Notes: a model not told the origin generated them from the letters alone. 64,000 nt of DNA from Enoplolaimus lenunculus (GCA_030248215.1 JASANG010000967.1:1-64000); one strand, 5' to 3'; positions 1-11,651 are shown, numbered from the stretch's first letter. Made by a program: numbers and translations.

Positions 1-141
1 GGCTGCGACAGCAATACGTTCAGAGTCGGAAGGTTTATGACCGTGACTTGGGGCAAGATTCGATGGGCGCTGGTGCGACACAATAGCTTTTGTTCCGTTT
101 GATTCTGGAGTTTTCTTCTGCGAATCCTTTTGCTGCGGCAT
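1..141 (-). CDS. 5' part of an unrecognised gene, running off the left edge
   Basis: Read on the minus strand, an ATG at 141-139 opens a frame of 47 codons that stays open to the window edge. The N-terminus begins MPQQKDSQKKTPESNG and is polar, low in hydrophobic residues and rich in S, P, K and H. This looks like a disordered N-terminal tail; there is no signal peptide. The context before the ATG is A/G-rich, and the codons mix C and G third positions unlike the AT-rich flank. I recognise no family. It could also be a chance frame, since only 141 nt are visible. Confidence 0.4.
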   Translation of the reverse strand, partial: MPQQKDSQKKTPESNGTKAIVSHQRPSNLAPSHGHKPSDSERIAVAA

Positions 142-1009
142 TTCCCCTTTATGTTTTAAATGATTCATCCGAAGAATTATATAAGACACAACACGTCCGT
201 ATAGATTATTTACTGAGCATCAAAACAAACTGAGCAATGTTATTGGAATAATAATACGAATAATATATTAATATTGTTGTTGATTTGATTTGTACATTAA
301 TCGCCAAATATTGTATTTTCACCCCCCAAAACTACTTGTTTTTGCATTGAACATATGGCCCATGTTAATTATAGGGACCTGTCCCACTGGGAGTCCGGTT
401 AAATGCGGATCCATGGGGGGCCACCCCGGCCGTGGCCCCCCCAACAGCATCTCGACAAAAATTATATAGAGTGTCAATTCTCTGTTTTATACACAATGGT
501 ATAAGCAGCTGCCTTTAATTTTGTGCCCGTTTGAAACCAAATCCGAACATATGTTGCCACCCTGTTGTTTAGATCTAAATTGCGTTGATGCGTTATTTTT
601 GTTTGTGATTCATCTCAATGGAACAAACCTAAAGAAGTCAATTTTACGGCAATAGTTCGTGGTTTGTGTGTGGGTCAAAAATACGTTTTTTACGTGTGAA
701 GCCCCCTCCCATTTTGAGAACATGGATCTGCTGGTCCGGTTATTTTAATTACAGGGATCTGATTACTGGGAGACTGGGGCATTGGACAGTGGTAGACTGG
801 GCCAGTGGGAGACTGGGACACAGGGAGGCTGGGAAATTCGTAGTATGGGCACGCTTAAGTGTTGGATTAGGTTTAACTTTGTTTAACCATGCACAAAGCA
901 TAAAAGCGAAAGGTTATGTTTAATAATTTAACTATCCGAATTGCCAATTTTCTATGTCAAGTGTAATTTTCTCGCCAGTGAGCGCAATTGGTAAAGTGTT
1001 TTGGAGACG
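142..1009. other. intergenic, no gene seen
   Basis: AT-rich DNA without a convincing frame. It contains a strong GC hairpin at about 408-447, with GGGGGGCCAC facing GTGGCCCCCC. A cluster of imperfect CTGGGAGACTGGG-like motifs lies at about 760-835. Confidence 0.5.
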
Positions 1010-1220
1010 GCGGCCGTCTTTTTCAAAATGACTCATTTCTGGGGTATTAATTTTACAATTCATTTTCCATGAATATCTGGTCTTATAACAAATTTTCTGA
1101 TTTTTGAGACGGCCTGAAAGCCGTCTCTTTTAAAATGATCAATTTCCGGGTACTAATTTCACAATTAGTTTTCCTTGAATATCTGGGTTTTTAGCAGATT
1201 TGTTGATTTTTGGTTTAGCT
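1010..1220. repeat. two-unit tandem duplication, about 110 bp per unit
   Basis: The segment from GCCGTCTTTTTCAAAATGA to GATTTTTGAGACGG is followed directly by a diverged second copy. The second copy starts GCCGTCTCTTTTAAAATGA and ends near TTGTTGATTTTTGG. The shared order includes TTTACAATTCATTTTCC in one copy and TTCACAATTAGTTTTCC in the other, then GAATATCTGG. Confidence 0.7.
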
Positions 1221-1344
1221 ATGTTAGATATAAAGTTATGGCGGATTTTTTATGAAAAATTAGAGTTTGATTCTAGTTTCTGAAAAAACGCCCCAAGTTT
1301 TAATCGCGTTATCCTCCTAAAAAACGCTATTTCTATTTTTGATC

Positions 1345-2140
1345 TTCGAAGTGTTAAAAGTTAAACATTATTTGCATATTGATTTTAATGTATATATTTA
1401 TATATAGGTATAGTTGGAAAAAGTATTGCAGCGTATAATGTTCATAGAATGCACTACAGCTATCATGCCAAGACAACACGAGGCAAATAAATAATCAAAG
1501 CGCAAAAGTTTTACAAGACACGTACACAAGCAGATATTGCAGGTTAGCGTTGCAACGTAGTGGGTTAGTATGTTGGTTTGGGACTGCGTGGTAGGGGACC
1601 GATCCCAGATTGGGTTTTGGGTGTTTTAGTTTCTGGCTTCAGTGCTTGCTAAGTGAAGATAGGAACGATTCCAGATTTGTTTAAAAGTTGAGTTTTTGAA
1701 TTGTTCATTTCAACTTAAAAACGAAGAGGTTTTATTTGTTTTTTAAGAATTTAAGAAAACTTCCATTTTATTTATTTTTGTGCAACGTCCAGTGAAAAAA
1801 CGAAACAATAATATTCTGAAAGTGTTATTAATACATACCTTTTCAATATTAGTGAGTAGAATTTCGTTCCAATAGTTTTCGGATTCTAAATAACCTTTGA
1901 ATGCTTGCAACTATAAACTCAACCTGTTTTACGGTGTGTGTTCGCATGGTCATAACTTCGGTTCACATAACAATAACTTCCAAAGCAAAACATTTATTTT
2001 AATCAATTTTCTTCAAGTGTCCAATTTTGTATCCATGACTATACCGCTCATGATTTTTACCGCATGGTTGTCTAACTAATGCATGCAAGACATGCCTACT
2101 TCGTCTCCCTGACCGTTTCAGGGGCTGATTGTTGATCTTC
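1345..2140. repeat. direct repeat, first copy
   Basis: This block is repeated almost intact at 2143-2805. Shared landmarks are TTTGCATATTG, the run ACACGAGGCAAATAAATAAT, a tRNA-like patch at 1548-1615 with GGGACCGATCCC resembling a B box, and GCATGCAAGACATGCCTACT. Both copies end in a hairpin (CCCTGACCGTTTCAGGGG here) followed by CTGATTGTTG. Relative to the second copy it carries about 130 bp of extra sequence at about 1889-2017. Confidence 0.85.
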
Positions 2141-2142
2141 AT

Positions 2143-2805
2143 GCGTTAAAACTTAAACATCACTTGCATATTGTTTTTAATGTATATATTTATATATAGG
2201 TATAGTTTGAAAAAGTATTGCAGCGTATAATGTTCATAGAATGCTCTACAGCTATCATGCCAAGACAACACGAGGCAAATAAATAATCAAAGCGCAAAAC
2301 TTTTACAAGACACGTACACAAGCAGATATTGCAGGTTAGCGTTGCAACGTAGTGGGTTAGTATGTTGGTTTGGGACTGCGTGGTAGGGGACCGATCCCAG
2401 ATTGGGTTTTGGGTGTTTTAGTTTCTGGCTTCAGTGCTTGCTAAAGCAAAGATAGGAGCAATTCCAGATTTGTTTAAAAGTTGAGTTTTTGAATTGCTCA
2501 TTTCGACTTAAAAACGAAGAAGTTTTATTTGTTTTTTGAGAATTTAAGAAAACTTCCATCTTATTTATTTTTGTGCAACGTCCAGTGAAAAAACGAAACA
2601 ATAATATGCTGCAAGTGTTATTATTACCTACCTTTTCAATATTAGTTAGTAGAATTTCGTTCCAATAGTTTTTTGATTCTAAATAACCGTCCCATTTTGT
2701 ATCCATGACTATACCGCCCGCGCTGTTTACTATAAGGTTGTCGAACTAACGCATGCAAGACATGCCTACTCCGTCTAACTGACGCTTTCAGGGGCTGCTT
2801 GTTAG
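2143..2805. repeat. direct repeat, second copy, with a 91-codon frame on the minus strand
   Basis: Partner of 1345-2140. On the minus strand it holds an open frame at 2431-2706, starting MDTKWDGYLESKNYWNEI. The first 25 codons run up to GAAAAG followed by GTAGGT, a plausible splice donor. The first copy has GAAAAG-GTATGT at the same place, with K changed to E in the peptide. This is compatible with an exon fragment carried in a repeat. The encoded peptide is not recognised. Confidence 0.75.
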
Positions 2806-3837
2806 TTTAGCTACCTTATGTCAGTCACACATTACGGTACGTGCAGCGCGCGCATACAACACCCCTATAAAACAAAAACACCGCGGTGTCTGCAAAAAGT
2901 TACTAGAAAACATCTAATCGTTTGGTGCCTTTTTAGCTGGGTGCTGACATTTTACGGTTTTGCCAAAAAGCTTATCGAACATATGAACATGTCAATCCAT
3001 TTTCACATTACGTAGTCCCATTTCTATAAATCGCGGTTAATCTGAAACTTTCAGTCTTTGCTTTGCGGTTTCTCTCATTGTAAAATTCGAAAAATATAAA
3101 ATCCTCACCTGGATTCGAGCTCCGCCAAAAGCCATCACTGGCGCATATGCATACCACTATACCACTGCGATTCCAGTTTTAAACTCATACGAGCAATTTT
3201 ACCTTATCAATTTTCTAATCTTATTTTGAAAATGTCTCAATTTCCTGTTGCCGTCCTATTTAAAATGCATACTTGAAAATTGATACTCAAAATATCATTT
3301 CAATTTACTAGTGCGATTTCTAAATAACTTTCCCACTACCAATTTTTTTAAATTCAATTTCCTTTTTGAAGCGTTTTTCGAAACCGTCCACACGGCGTGC
3401 ATACGATAAAATGGATGACGCATAAGTAGGGGTGTAAACTTAAAACGCAAATCGGGCGTGCATAGATCCTTTGTATACAGATATTTACGTATTCAGTCAC
3501 GTACTCTTCTTTAACTGAGTACTTATTCATTATCCACACTTAATTTTATCAATTTGTTGCAAAGGCAAGTGGCAACAATAGGCTAATCGAAAGTATTGTA
3601 AATTTGCACGTTCTTAGCATTCAGCACCATACTATTCATTTTCGGCGTCTTGACCTCTAGGATTGTGTAAAAAGTTGTTGGTACAGTTAAAACAAATATA
3701 GACTATAGTATTCTTAAATTTAATTGAAGCTGCCAGCGGCGCAAAATAATGGGAATGCACACCAAACTTTTCAAGCCAGCAATGCTCAGTGTTCAAGAAT
3801 CAAACTGATGTTTAAAGGATTGGGCTGCGCGCGCACC
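2806..3837. other. intergenic, no gene seen apart from a tRNA-like patch
   Basis: No frame here looks coding. A tRNA-like sequence lies at 3107-3175 and is listed separately. Confidence 0.45.
3107..3175 (-). pseudogene. tRNA-like sequence
   Basis: Read on the minus strand there is a D-arm-like GTGGTATAGTGGTATGC and, about 35 nt later, a B-box-like GAGCTCGAATCC. The spacing suits a tRNA or a SINE head. The acceptor and anticodon stems do not pair well, so this is a tRNA relic rather than a working gene. Confidence 0.3.
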
Positions 3838-3875
3838 GTCTCCCTGACCCTTTGAGGGGCTGCTTGTTAAAGTTT
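3838..3875 (+). repeat. recurring hairpin terminus (CCCTGACCC...AGGGGCTGCTTGTTAA)
   Basis: The same sequence type, a short hairpin plus GGGGCTGCTTGTT, occurs at about 2106-2135, 2777-2805, 3841-3873, 6225-6256 and 7052-7080. The stem is CCCTGA/TCAGGG-like. Recurrence of the same hairpin at unrelated junctions suggests the terminus of a mobile element, for example the 3' end of a Helitron or Helentron. Confidence 0.45.
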
Positions 3876-3895
3876 GTAGTGTTTTGGGCCACGAG

Positions 3896-5229
3896 TTGTT
3901 GAGCGAAGCTCGGAGTTTCGCGAAGCGTTTTATGTTTTGTACTTGGGGGTCGAAAGGTGGATGTCCTTCCGTCCATCTGTCCGTCTGTCCGCCTGTCCGT
4001 CTGTCCGTCCGAAAAGAATCTCAAGAACGGCTGAACCGATTTTGATAAACTTTTTTTTGTTTAAAAGCCAAGATTCCTGGGGTGTTAACCTCGCATTGGG
4101 GTTTGAAAATTTTAAGCCGTTTATTAGCTACAGGCTAATTTGCATAATTAATTAAGCCTAAATTAGGACTTTCCACAATATTTCACTAATTATTACAGTT
4201 AGAAGCCATCTAATTTTAGCATTAAAGGGTTTTTAGGTGCGAGGAATCTGCGGAGACTGTTTACAAATCTCCAAAGCGGATAATTGAGCAGTTAGCTAAT
4301 AGATAATTTGCATATTAGCATAGGTTATAAGCCTAAATTAGGATTTTTACAATATTTTACTAATTATTAAGGTTAAAAGCAATATAATTTCAGCACTAAA
4401 GGGTTTTTAGGTGCATGGAATTCGAATAAATAGTTTACAAACCTCCATAACCGATAATTGAATAGTTAGCTAATATCTAATTTGCATATTAGCTTAATTG
4501 ACCAGGCAAAATTAGAACTTTTTAAATTATTTCAATAATTGTTAAGGTGAAAAGCAATACAATTTCTGCATTAAAGGGTTTTTAGGTGCGAGGAATCTGA
4601 ACAAATTGTTTACAAACGTCTAAAACCAATAATTGAGTAGTTAGCTAAAAGATAATTTGCATATTAGCATAGTTTATAAGCCTAAATTAGGACGTTTTAC
4701 AATATTTCACTAATCATTAAGATTAAAAGCAAGTATAATTTCAGCACTAAAGGGTTTTTAGGTGCAAGGAATTTGAATAAATTGTTTACAAACCTCCAAA
4801 ACCGATATTTAAATAGTTAGCTAATAGCTAATTTGCATATTAGCTTAATTGACCTGGCAAAATTAGGACTTTTTAAATTATTTCAATAATTATTAAAGTT
4901 AAAAGCAATATAATTTCAGCACTAAGGGTTTTCGGGTGCGAGGAATCTGAATAATTTGTCTACAAACCTTTAAAGGCAATTATCGAATAGTTAGCTAATA
5001 GATAATTTGCATATTTGCTTAATTGACGAGACAAAATTAGGACTTTTTGAATTATTCCAATAATTATTAGGGTGGCTGAAAGGTTTTTGCGTGCGAGGAA
5101 TCTGAGGAAATTGCTTACAAACCTCCAAAACCATAAATGAATAGTTAGCTAATAACTAATTTGCATATTACTTTAATTGCTTACGTGTGTTCGAGCGTCG
5201 CTCAATAAATGTAGTCCCACTACGACTGG
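3896..5229 (+). mobile_element. Helitron-like non-autonomous element, copy 1, six internal repeat units
   Basis: The 5' part is GAGCGAAGCTCGGAGTTTCG, then a TCCGTC pyrimidine microsatellite (3963-4010), then a conserved GAACGGCTGAACCGATTTTG block. The body holds six imperfect units of about 160-180 bp, each marked by AAAGGGTTTTTAGGTGC and AATTTGCATATTAGC. The 3' end has the hairpin GTAGTCCCACTAC followed by GACTGG. Related copies are at 45057-45863 (+) and 50157-50815 (-). The Helitron assignment rests on the 3' hairpin plus CTGG (CTRR) end and on the A/T insertion point seen at copy 2; no Rep/helicase is encoded. Confidence 0.65.
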
Positions 5230-5296
5230 TATACATGGTATAAATTTGGTTCCAAAAACACGCTTTAGCCAGATAACTGAAATTCAAATTGGTACT

Positions 5297-5700
5297 CACT
5301 GCATTGACTCGAATAAGAGGTGGGGGGGTAATAAAAGAGGGGGTCCCCATTTTGAGTCGGAATCAATAGGAGTTCGTATCCCTAATAAGAGTCCGTAAGC
5401 GGATATAAATGTCAATTAACTCTAAATTGTAGCGCCTAAATAACTTCAAGACCAAATAATTTGAGTTCGAAACTTTGAAAGTACATTCATAAGTATATCT
5501 TTGTATTATCGCTCAAGCTATTGACACGAGACAAATAAACGTTTAATTCAACGGATATCAGTACCGGATATGTATCAGTAACGAAGGGCGGCGGAGCGTG
5601 GGTTAAAAATAAATAACACTCCGTAACCGAATAACTAGGGGTACCCTCTGGAGAGGCCAAATAAATATCAGTCCCACATCTTATTCGGGTCACTACAGTA
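5297..5700. mobile_element. Tigger/pogo-like inverted-repeat element (CCCGAATAAGAGG family)
   Basis: The left end reads CACTGCATTGACTCGAATAAG and the right end TCTTATTCGGGTCACTACAG, an inverted pair. The interior matches 38838-39230 closely, for example GGGCGGCGGAGCGTGGG and the following AATAAATAACA. About 0.4 kb with no transposase. The CAGTA...GACCCGAATAA type of end is typical of Tc1/mariner-pogo MITEs, which duplicate TA; that family call is inference. Confidence 0.6.
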
Positions 5701-7545
5701 GGCATTGCACGTGTTCTCCCCGGCTCGAAATTAAAGCGTTTTATCCACTGGACGATATAATCGCGAGATGGCTGGTATATATTTAATTTTTGCCCCAGAT
5801 GCTTATAAACTTATACATACTTATGCCACTTGAGAACAAAAGTATAAATGTTTTTTGATGTCTGCGCTCTGAATTTAAATTGTTGATCATTCCAGAATCG
5901 ATATCGTACTTTTGTCAGGTTATTATTAAGTGTCTGTTGGAAACCTAGCAGTAAAAGGTAACTGAAATATTTGTGCAATGATTTTGCTGGAAACCTGAAC
6001 ATATTTTTTTTCACACCATCCCATTGTGGCTAATAGGGATGAAAACCAAAATGCTAGAAACTGCGATGAAAAATGAATTCTGTTTAGAAACGTCGGGTTC
6101 AGTCTGGCTTGAACCTCGACCGCAACGCGTTTACGCGATATTAAAGTTACATGGTTTTAACTTTGAGTTACTTAAAATATGAAACGGAGTTCGAAGCTAA
6201 ACAATTTTTTTGGTTGAAACCTGTATCCCTGGACCTGTCAGGGGCTGCTTGTTAAGACGTATTATACATTAATGTTTATTACCTTGGAATTTACGGAACG
6301 AGTGCTAATGCTAGAAACTAGTTTTGGAAATATGAAAACAAAGAGCCAGCTACGTTTTCAATCAATCTCTGAAGGGTTTGATAATTGAATTTCTTCCTAC
6401 ATTTACAATCACTGTCATAATTGTACTCTGGATAATATTTGAATAAACTTCGAGCATCTGCATTCAATTAATTGCAGAGAGTCATATATATGCAAGTGAA
6501 TGTTGATGCGTGAAACACACTGCAACAGGACCTAATTTATAAAATGCTGGTGCAGCTAAATTTTGGACCCTATTTCCCTGGGCTTCTAGACAATAGTTTA
6601 GTTAGCCTGTATGTTCAGTCCGCCTCTGTATTATCTGGAGTCTATAATAGGATACAAATCTCTGAAGCATGCAAACTTTCAATTTGCGCGAAGACGGCCT
6701 TCAATTACATTGCCTTAAAACTAACAGTGTAGACTTGATCTGTGATTTGCATTCCCTGAACAGTCAACTGCCACTTGTGTTTTTGTCGCCCATGTATTTT
6801 GGATTATTGTTTGATTGGCAATGTTAAAGAAATTGATTTACTTTTAAAAGTTAGAGAGAAAACCGTGTTCGCAAGTATTGGCTCAATTGCAGTTTTTGAA
6901 AATGTACATGCAAACTACTCAATGTTTCTTTTTTAAGATTACGTGAGCGTTCGAATGGTCTTAACTTTGGATTTAAAACTTAAAAGTTAACCAAATATTA
7001 TCGTAGTAAAAATTATGTTTTTCATTGAAGTGTCTGCATTCGTGCTCCGTCTACGTGGCCCTTTCAGGGGCTGTTTGTTGATGTTTTAGTGTACTAAATT
7101 GCAAGAAAAACTTGCACATACACTACTTTTGTTCTCAAGCCGCGTATGTATAAGTCTCTAAGCATCTAGCACAAGAATTAAATATAAACGCGTGATATCG
7201 TGATCGTACGGCCCAGTGGATGAAGCGGTGGATTGTCAAGCCAGGGAGCAGAAGTGCAATGCCTACCAATTTCAATTATCTGACTGGAGCTTGATTTTTA
7301 AACAAAATTTATACCTGTAGTCAGCTCGCGTTAGTGGGGGCCAAAAGAAAATTTGGAGGGCGTGAGAAAAATTCGTATGAGTTCTAAGCATGGCCAAAAC
7401 TTTTCTAAAAGAGCGAATTTTCTGCAGGAGTTTCCTGGCCTTTTCTCGCTACTGGGCTGAACTAATTTTAAGGCTTCAAAACGTTACACAATCAGTTTAT
7501 CAGACCAAACCAATTTGTCAAACGAAGGTTTAGCAAGCTGAGACT
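5701..7545. other. intergenic, no gene seen
   Basis: Only two copies of the hairpin terminus (about 6225-6256 and 7052-7080) and a weak tRNA-like patch near 7206-7262 stand out. The short frames here lack splice context or coding character. Confidence 0.45.
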
Positions 7546-7549
7546 ACTC

Positions 7550-7850
7550 GTGAACTGTATTACCAACTTCAACCATTTTTCCAAATACCAAATTTACACC
7601 CTTTACCATATCACGAAATTCTATAATCCCACATTCCACCATATCCCGCAATCGCAAAATACCAGGTTTGACTATATCCCGAAGTATTACAATCCCACAT
7701 TCGGCCATATCCCAAAATTCCAAATCTCACCTTAAGCCAAATCCTGAAATCCAAACTTCCTACTTCCACCACATCCAGAAGTTCACAAAATTTTCTTTCT
7801 ATCATGTCCCGAAACCTCAAAATCCGACCTGCTTCCTCATTTTTACGTGA
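7550..7850. repeat. degenerate minisatellite, about 25-50 bp periodicity
   Basis: Imperfect repeats of CCACATTCCACCATATCCCG-like units, such as CCATATCCCGCAATC, CTATATCCCGAAGTA, CCATATCCCAAAATT and CATGTCCCGAAACC. Both strands are open here for 60-90 codons only because the repeat lacks stops, so I do not call a gene. Confidence 0.5.
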
Positions 7851-8131
7851 AACTGTACGATTTTGGGAAGGCAGCAATGTTGGCAAAGGCGAAAATTGTC
7901 ACGGCGACTTATAATACCGGTTTTATCGTTGCTTGTAGCACAAAAAACTTTTAAAAGCAATATCGCTGCAGGTTTATATAAAAATTAAATTAAAATGCAT
8001 CACTATTTTATTATAACCATCAGATGAGAGAAAAAGTGCGAAATGCGTTTTTATTAAGTGCTTTTTCCGAAATACTATTGAATTTTTGACGATAAAAAGC
8101 CAACCCATGTGCCATAAAATTTCTATTTCGA

Positions 8132-8485
8132 TCAAACGCTACCCTTGCAGAATTTTATTACCTTCAAGCACAATAAGGCATCGAAACAGCTGTGACAGAA
8201 CTTTTTTGATTTAGCGAAAACGCTTCTGACAGACTCTTCTATTTTATTTTTAAGCAAACATTTAAACTGATTAAATTTTTTCAGTGAAAGTTGACCCGAT
8301 ATGATTGAGAAAGTTGGCAAATTAATACAACCTTGAAACTGGCCAATTATGAAATAAAACAACCAAAGCGACCAGTTGTTAGGCAACGAATTGTCGTTGA
8401 TTCCTCGAGAACATTCACTGCGTAGAGGGGGCCGCGTGCCGCGGCATCTGTTAAACATTTTACCATTGCACTTAATACGTGCCAT
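8132..8485 (-). CDS. hypothetical open frame, 117 codons
   Basis: The frame starts at an ATG (8485) with MARIKCNGKMFNRCRG and ends with TGA at 8132. A hydrophobic stretch WSLWLFYFIIG lies at about residues 39-49, and there are eight cysteines. Possible donors inside the frame (CAAG-GTTGTA, GAAG-GTAATA) would make it a first exon. No family is recognised and the composition is only weakly coding-like, so this may be chance. Confidence 0.2.
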   Translation of the reverse strand: MARIKCNGKMFNRCRGTRPPLRSECSRGINDNSLPNNWSLWLFYFIIGQFQGCINLPTFSIISGQLSLKKFNQFKCLLKNKIEESVRSVFAKSKKFCHSCFDALLCLKVIKFCKGSV

Positions 8486-8704
8486 TATTAACTAACAAAA
8501 TATAAACAAATAGCAATTAGATATGGTAGTACGTTATTGATTTGATAAATTTATACCTATATATACATTTATATACCTGTATACATATGTTTGTTGCATT
8601 ATCTCCTGCTGTCGGGATTAAACATGGGTTGTTGGGATTGCACAAATTGAAAGTTTGCAGTTTCGATGTGAAAATCTAATTTTGAGCCTCTAGAACACGG
8701 CAAT

Positions 8705-8986
8705 GTGTGCTATATCACAACGCAAGAGCAAATAATCATTGAAACCCGAATGTGCGTTCAAAACATTAATGATTACATGGTCAATTGTCGTGAAAATCTG
8801 ATAGGCCAACATTTCTACGCTCAATATCTATTTCTGGACGTTCGAAAGATCATTTCAAATATAATGTGTGATTTGGTTACCAGGTTACCGGCCGGCGCGA
8901 ATAATCAAAGCCTTCTTATCCTTTCACACCACTGCGCATGCTTTTTACACAATTTTGAAAACTTGGCGAAACAAAAATATCGTTGA
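8705..8986 (+). CDS. hypothetical open frame, 93 codons
   Basis: Starts MCYITTQEQIIIETRMC and contains a stretch NCRENLIGQHFYAQYLFLDV that reads like protein. There is no clear signal peptide or known domain, and no matching exon was found on either side. Listed only because it is one of the longest non-repeat frames in 6-10 kb. Confidence 0.15.
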   Translation: MCYITTQEQIIIETRMCVQNINDYMVNCRENLIGQHFYAQYLFLDVRKIISNIMCDLVTRLPAGANNQSLLILSHHCACFLHNFENLAKQKYR

Positions 8987-10774
8987 AACACCTTTCATTG
9001 TGCTCTCCAATTCATTTCCTTTTGAAAAGCGGGTGATTTTCAGTACAAGACACGTGAATTGGTGGATCTTGTGTGCGGTGGGAACCACCATTGCCTAGCC
9101 TTCTCAACCGAGATCAAAACCAAGATTCGGTATACATTAAGGCTTAGCACTAAAGTTACCTTAGGTTTCTTGCTCGGTTTACTCGCTAGCTTTTCAACAA
9201 TATTATATATATTGCGCGCACCGCCTTTTAGATATTTCCTGGTTCCGCCACTAAACACGGTTAAACACCAAGAGTGCTGGCTTTCCTACTGCGAGCATTG
9301 TTTTTGAAAAAAAAAACATTTTCAATTTATACACTCGCGCCATGGAAAATATATTTTCAAGCGGGAAACAATGAAGATATCTTCGTGAAGATGAAAATCG
9401 ATACACCGTATTCTAGTGTTGGTTAACAACAGATATTTACTTCAAAGATTTCACCTGTATTTTAAATCTATAAAAAATTATTTTTTAAGTTCCTAGAAAA
9501 TATGAGCTGTTGCGATAGCTCGGAACATTTGACTTCATTTATTGGTACAGTTGAGCGCAAGTGCTTGTATTTCATTTTCAAGCGCCAACTTAATTAATTA
9601 TTTAGGAATCACTTTTTGTTCTTTTTGTCAATTAAAGATACTACTCTTCTTCGTATGAGTCCACACGTCGGTTTCGTTTGAATAAAACTCTTAAATCAAC
9701 TGATGGTTTAACTGTAAACTCGAAAGTGAATCGGACGCAATTAAGTTTTAATCAAAAGATAGCAACTTTGAGGCTTTAGTGTCTCAGTGAAATATGCATA
9801 ACATAGTTTAGCACTACAATTATTAATTAAAAATAGACTGTAACGTCAAATATTATTCTCGTAAGATACGAAGTGGATTTCTTTCTAGTTTCAACAATGG
9901 TCAATGTATTACAGGTCTGTAGAAAGCTCATTTGCTCGCGGTGGCCAAAATAATTTCAGGAGGGGCATGTGGCTGGCGTAACAAAATTTACAAGCAGTGT
10001 TAAAACTTTTTAGGAAAGGGCAAAATATTTCAGTGCGGACTGAGCCTTCTGGTCGCCATCCTTTTATTACGAACCCGAATGCTTAAAAATATGTGTACAA
10101 GTCTAGACTGGTGTATACTGGTTAATTACTCCTGATAAGTATTTCAATTGCATGGATGTGTCAGATTTTGCGATACATAAGTATTGTGAAAAAGACATTA
10201 GTGCTTAATATAAAAGTACATCTCAAAAAAGGCCGTGAAGCTACTAAACACAAGCAACATCAGCGAGCGATGCAGCTTTTACGTAAATTTTCAAATTCTA
10301 AATATGCAGTGCCGGTGCTGTGGTATCCGCGCAACCACCCACCCCCACCCGTCGGCTGCTGAATGAAATGTTTTTGTAAGATTAATCAGGGGGTGCAACA
10401 CCTTATCCAAAAATAGGGAGCACATATGCGAGGACGTGTTATATAATGGTGGAATGAAATTCGCGAGCAAAACGATCGGCTAGCCAAATAAACAGGAACA
10501 ACGCAATGCTTAACATAAATTACAGAGAAGATGCAATTTTAAAAAATCGCATGGCGGATCGGATTTGCCGGGAACCTCTGGGTTCCCGCTGCTTTCCGTC
10601 CCGAAGGGGGAGATATAAATGTTGGTAGCGGAGGCTCTATACATATCCTTAAACACACGGCGTCCGTAATATGTACGGAACCGGAACTTGAGGTAGATTT
10701 TCTGCCCAAGCCAGAGCCATACGTCTTCGGATGTGTCTCATGCCGGTTTATGTTGCTATTGCAGATATATAAAC
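8987..10774. other. intergenic, no gene seen
   Basis: AT-rich; the short frames present lack donor or acceptor context. A GGGAACC/GGTTCCC inverted repeat lies near 10570-10590. Confidence 0.4.
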
Positions 10775-11651
10775 ATGAATACTTGTTGCCTTAGAATAGA
10801 TAAGAATAGCGTTAGTAGTAGCGATGATATATATGTTCAACGAGAAGGTGAATATGCGAACTCCGACGGTAATCCTCTGTGTGATAATCTAATTGGTGCA
10901 ACTACTGATGTTGCTACTTGCGGATACAGTGATGTTATTGAGGATACACATGAAGACCAAACTTTTGAAGAGTAAGTGTTAATTGTGATATTGAAACTAT
11001 AATTTCTTTCATATTTGCCAAAAATGCTTTCGAATGATTCAAGTAGCATCAGTTCATCCCTCGTCCCATACTGTATATACAATGTTGAGTTGCTTGTAGT
11101 AGTTTGGCATAAATTTATGCTAGTTCATTTTTAAATATATTCTCAACTTCAAATCGACCGACTCTGCACTGTAAATTCTAATGAGTTGATTAATGAAGTC
11201 AGCGAGCGAGTTGGTTATTTCTGAATTAAAATCAGTTAACATTAACTCACTCTGAGTTGAGTTAATTCTCACTCTGAGTTGAGTTGACCCTGGGTGAGTT
11301 GATTAATTAACTCAAAATGAATTGAATCAATTTAAAATTCTGAGTTCTGATAGTCCTAACGTAGACTGAACAATTCTATTCATTCTGAGTTAAAATCAAC
11401 TCAGTGAAATTTTTGCAATGCGCTCTACAATAGCTTGCTTCTTGGATTTGAGGAGGTCTCGTGTTTTGTAGAGAATTTTTACTGCATATACGCATCCCAC
11501 AAACGCAGTTTGCACACCGTACAATGTTTACTGCTACCATACTATTCTGTACAGGTTGCAACCGAAGGTGAAAAAACCGGAGCCCAATTCTGAGATAACA
11601 AATTTTGCCGTAGGCGATGGTGCTAAATTAGACGATACAATTAGATACTGA
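10775..11651 (+). CDS. tentative two-exon gene for a small acidic protein (97 aa)
   Basis: Exon A is 10775-10971 and exon B 11555-11651. Exon A starts at an ATG just after an acceptor-like TTGCTATTGCAG (10753-10764) and ends at GAAGA|GTAAGT in phase 2. Exon B follows TATTCTGTACAG and restores the frame to a TGA. The product starts MNTCCLRIDK, is rich in D, E, S and T (SSSDD, DTHEDQTFEE), then has a basic-proline stretch LQPKVKKPEP and ends LDDTIRY. No signal peptide or transmembrane segment is seen. The CC at residues 4-5 could be lipid-modified, which is inference. The 583-bp intron carries a foldback-like MITE. I do not recognise the family; matching splice phases are the main support. Confidence 0.45.
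11165..11432. mobile_element. foldback-like MITE within an intron, diverged
   Basis: The left end GCACTGTAAATTCTAATGAG and right end CTCAGTGAAATTTTTGCAAT form a diverged inverted pair. The interior is built of GAGTTGATT/AATCAACTC motifs (ACTCTGAGTTGAGTT is repeated). It resembles the CACTGCAAAAAATGGTGAGTC foldback family described below. Confidence 0.45.

Noticed and set aside
3937-4155. Frame with SVRLSACPSVRP repeats
   Set aside because: Translation of the TCCGTC microsatellite in the Helitron-like element.
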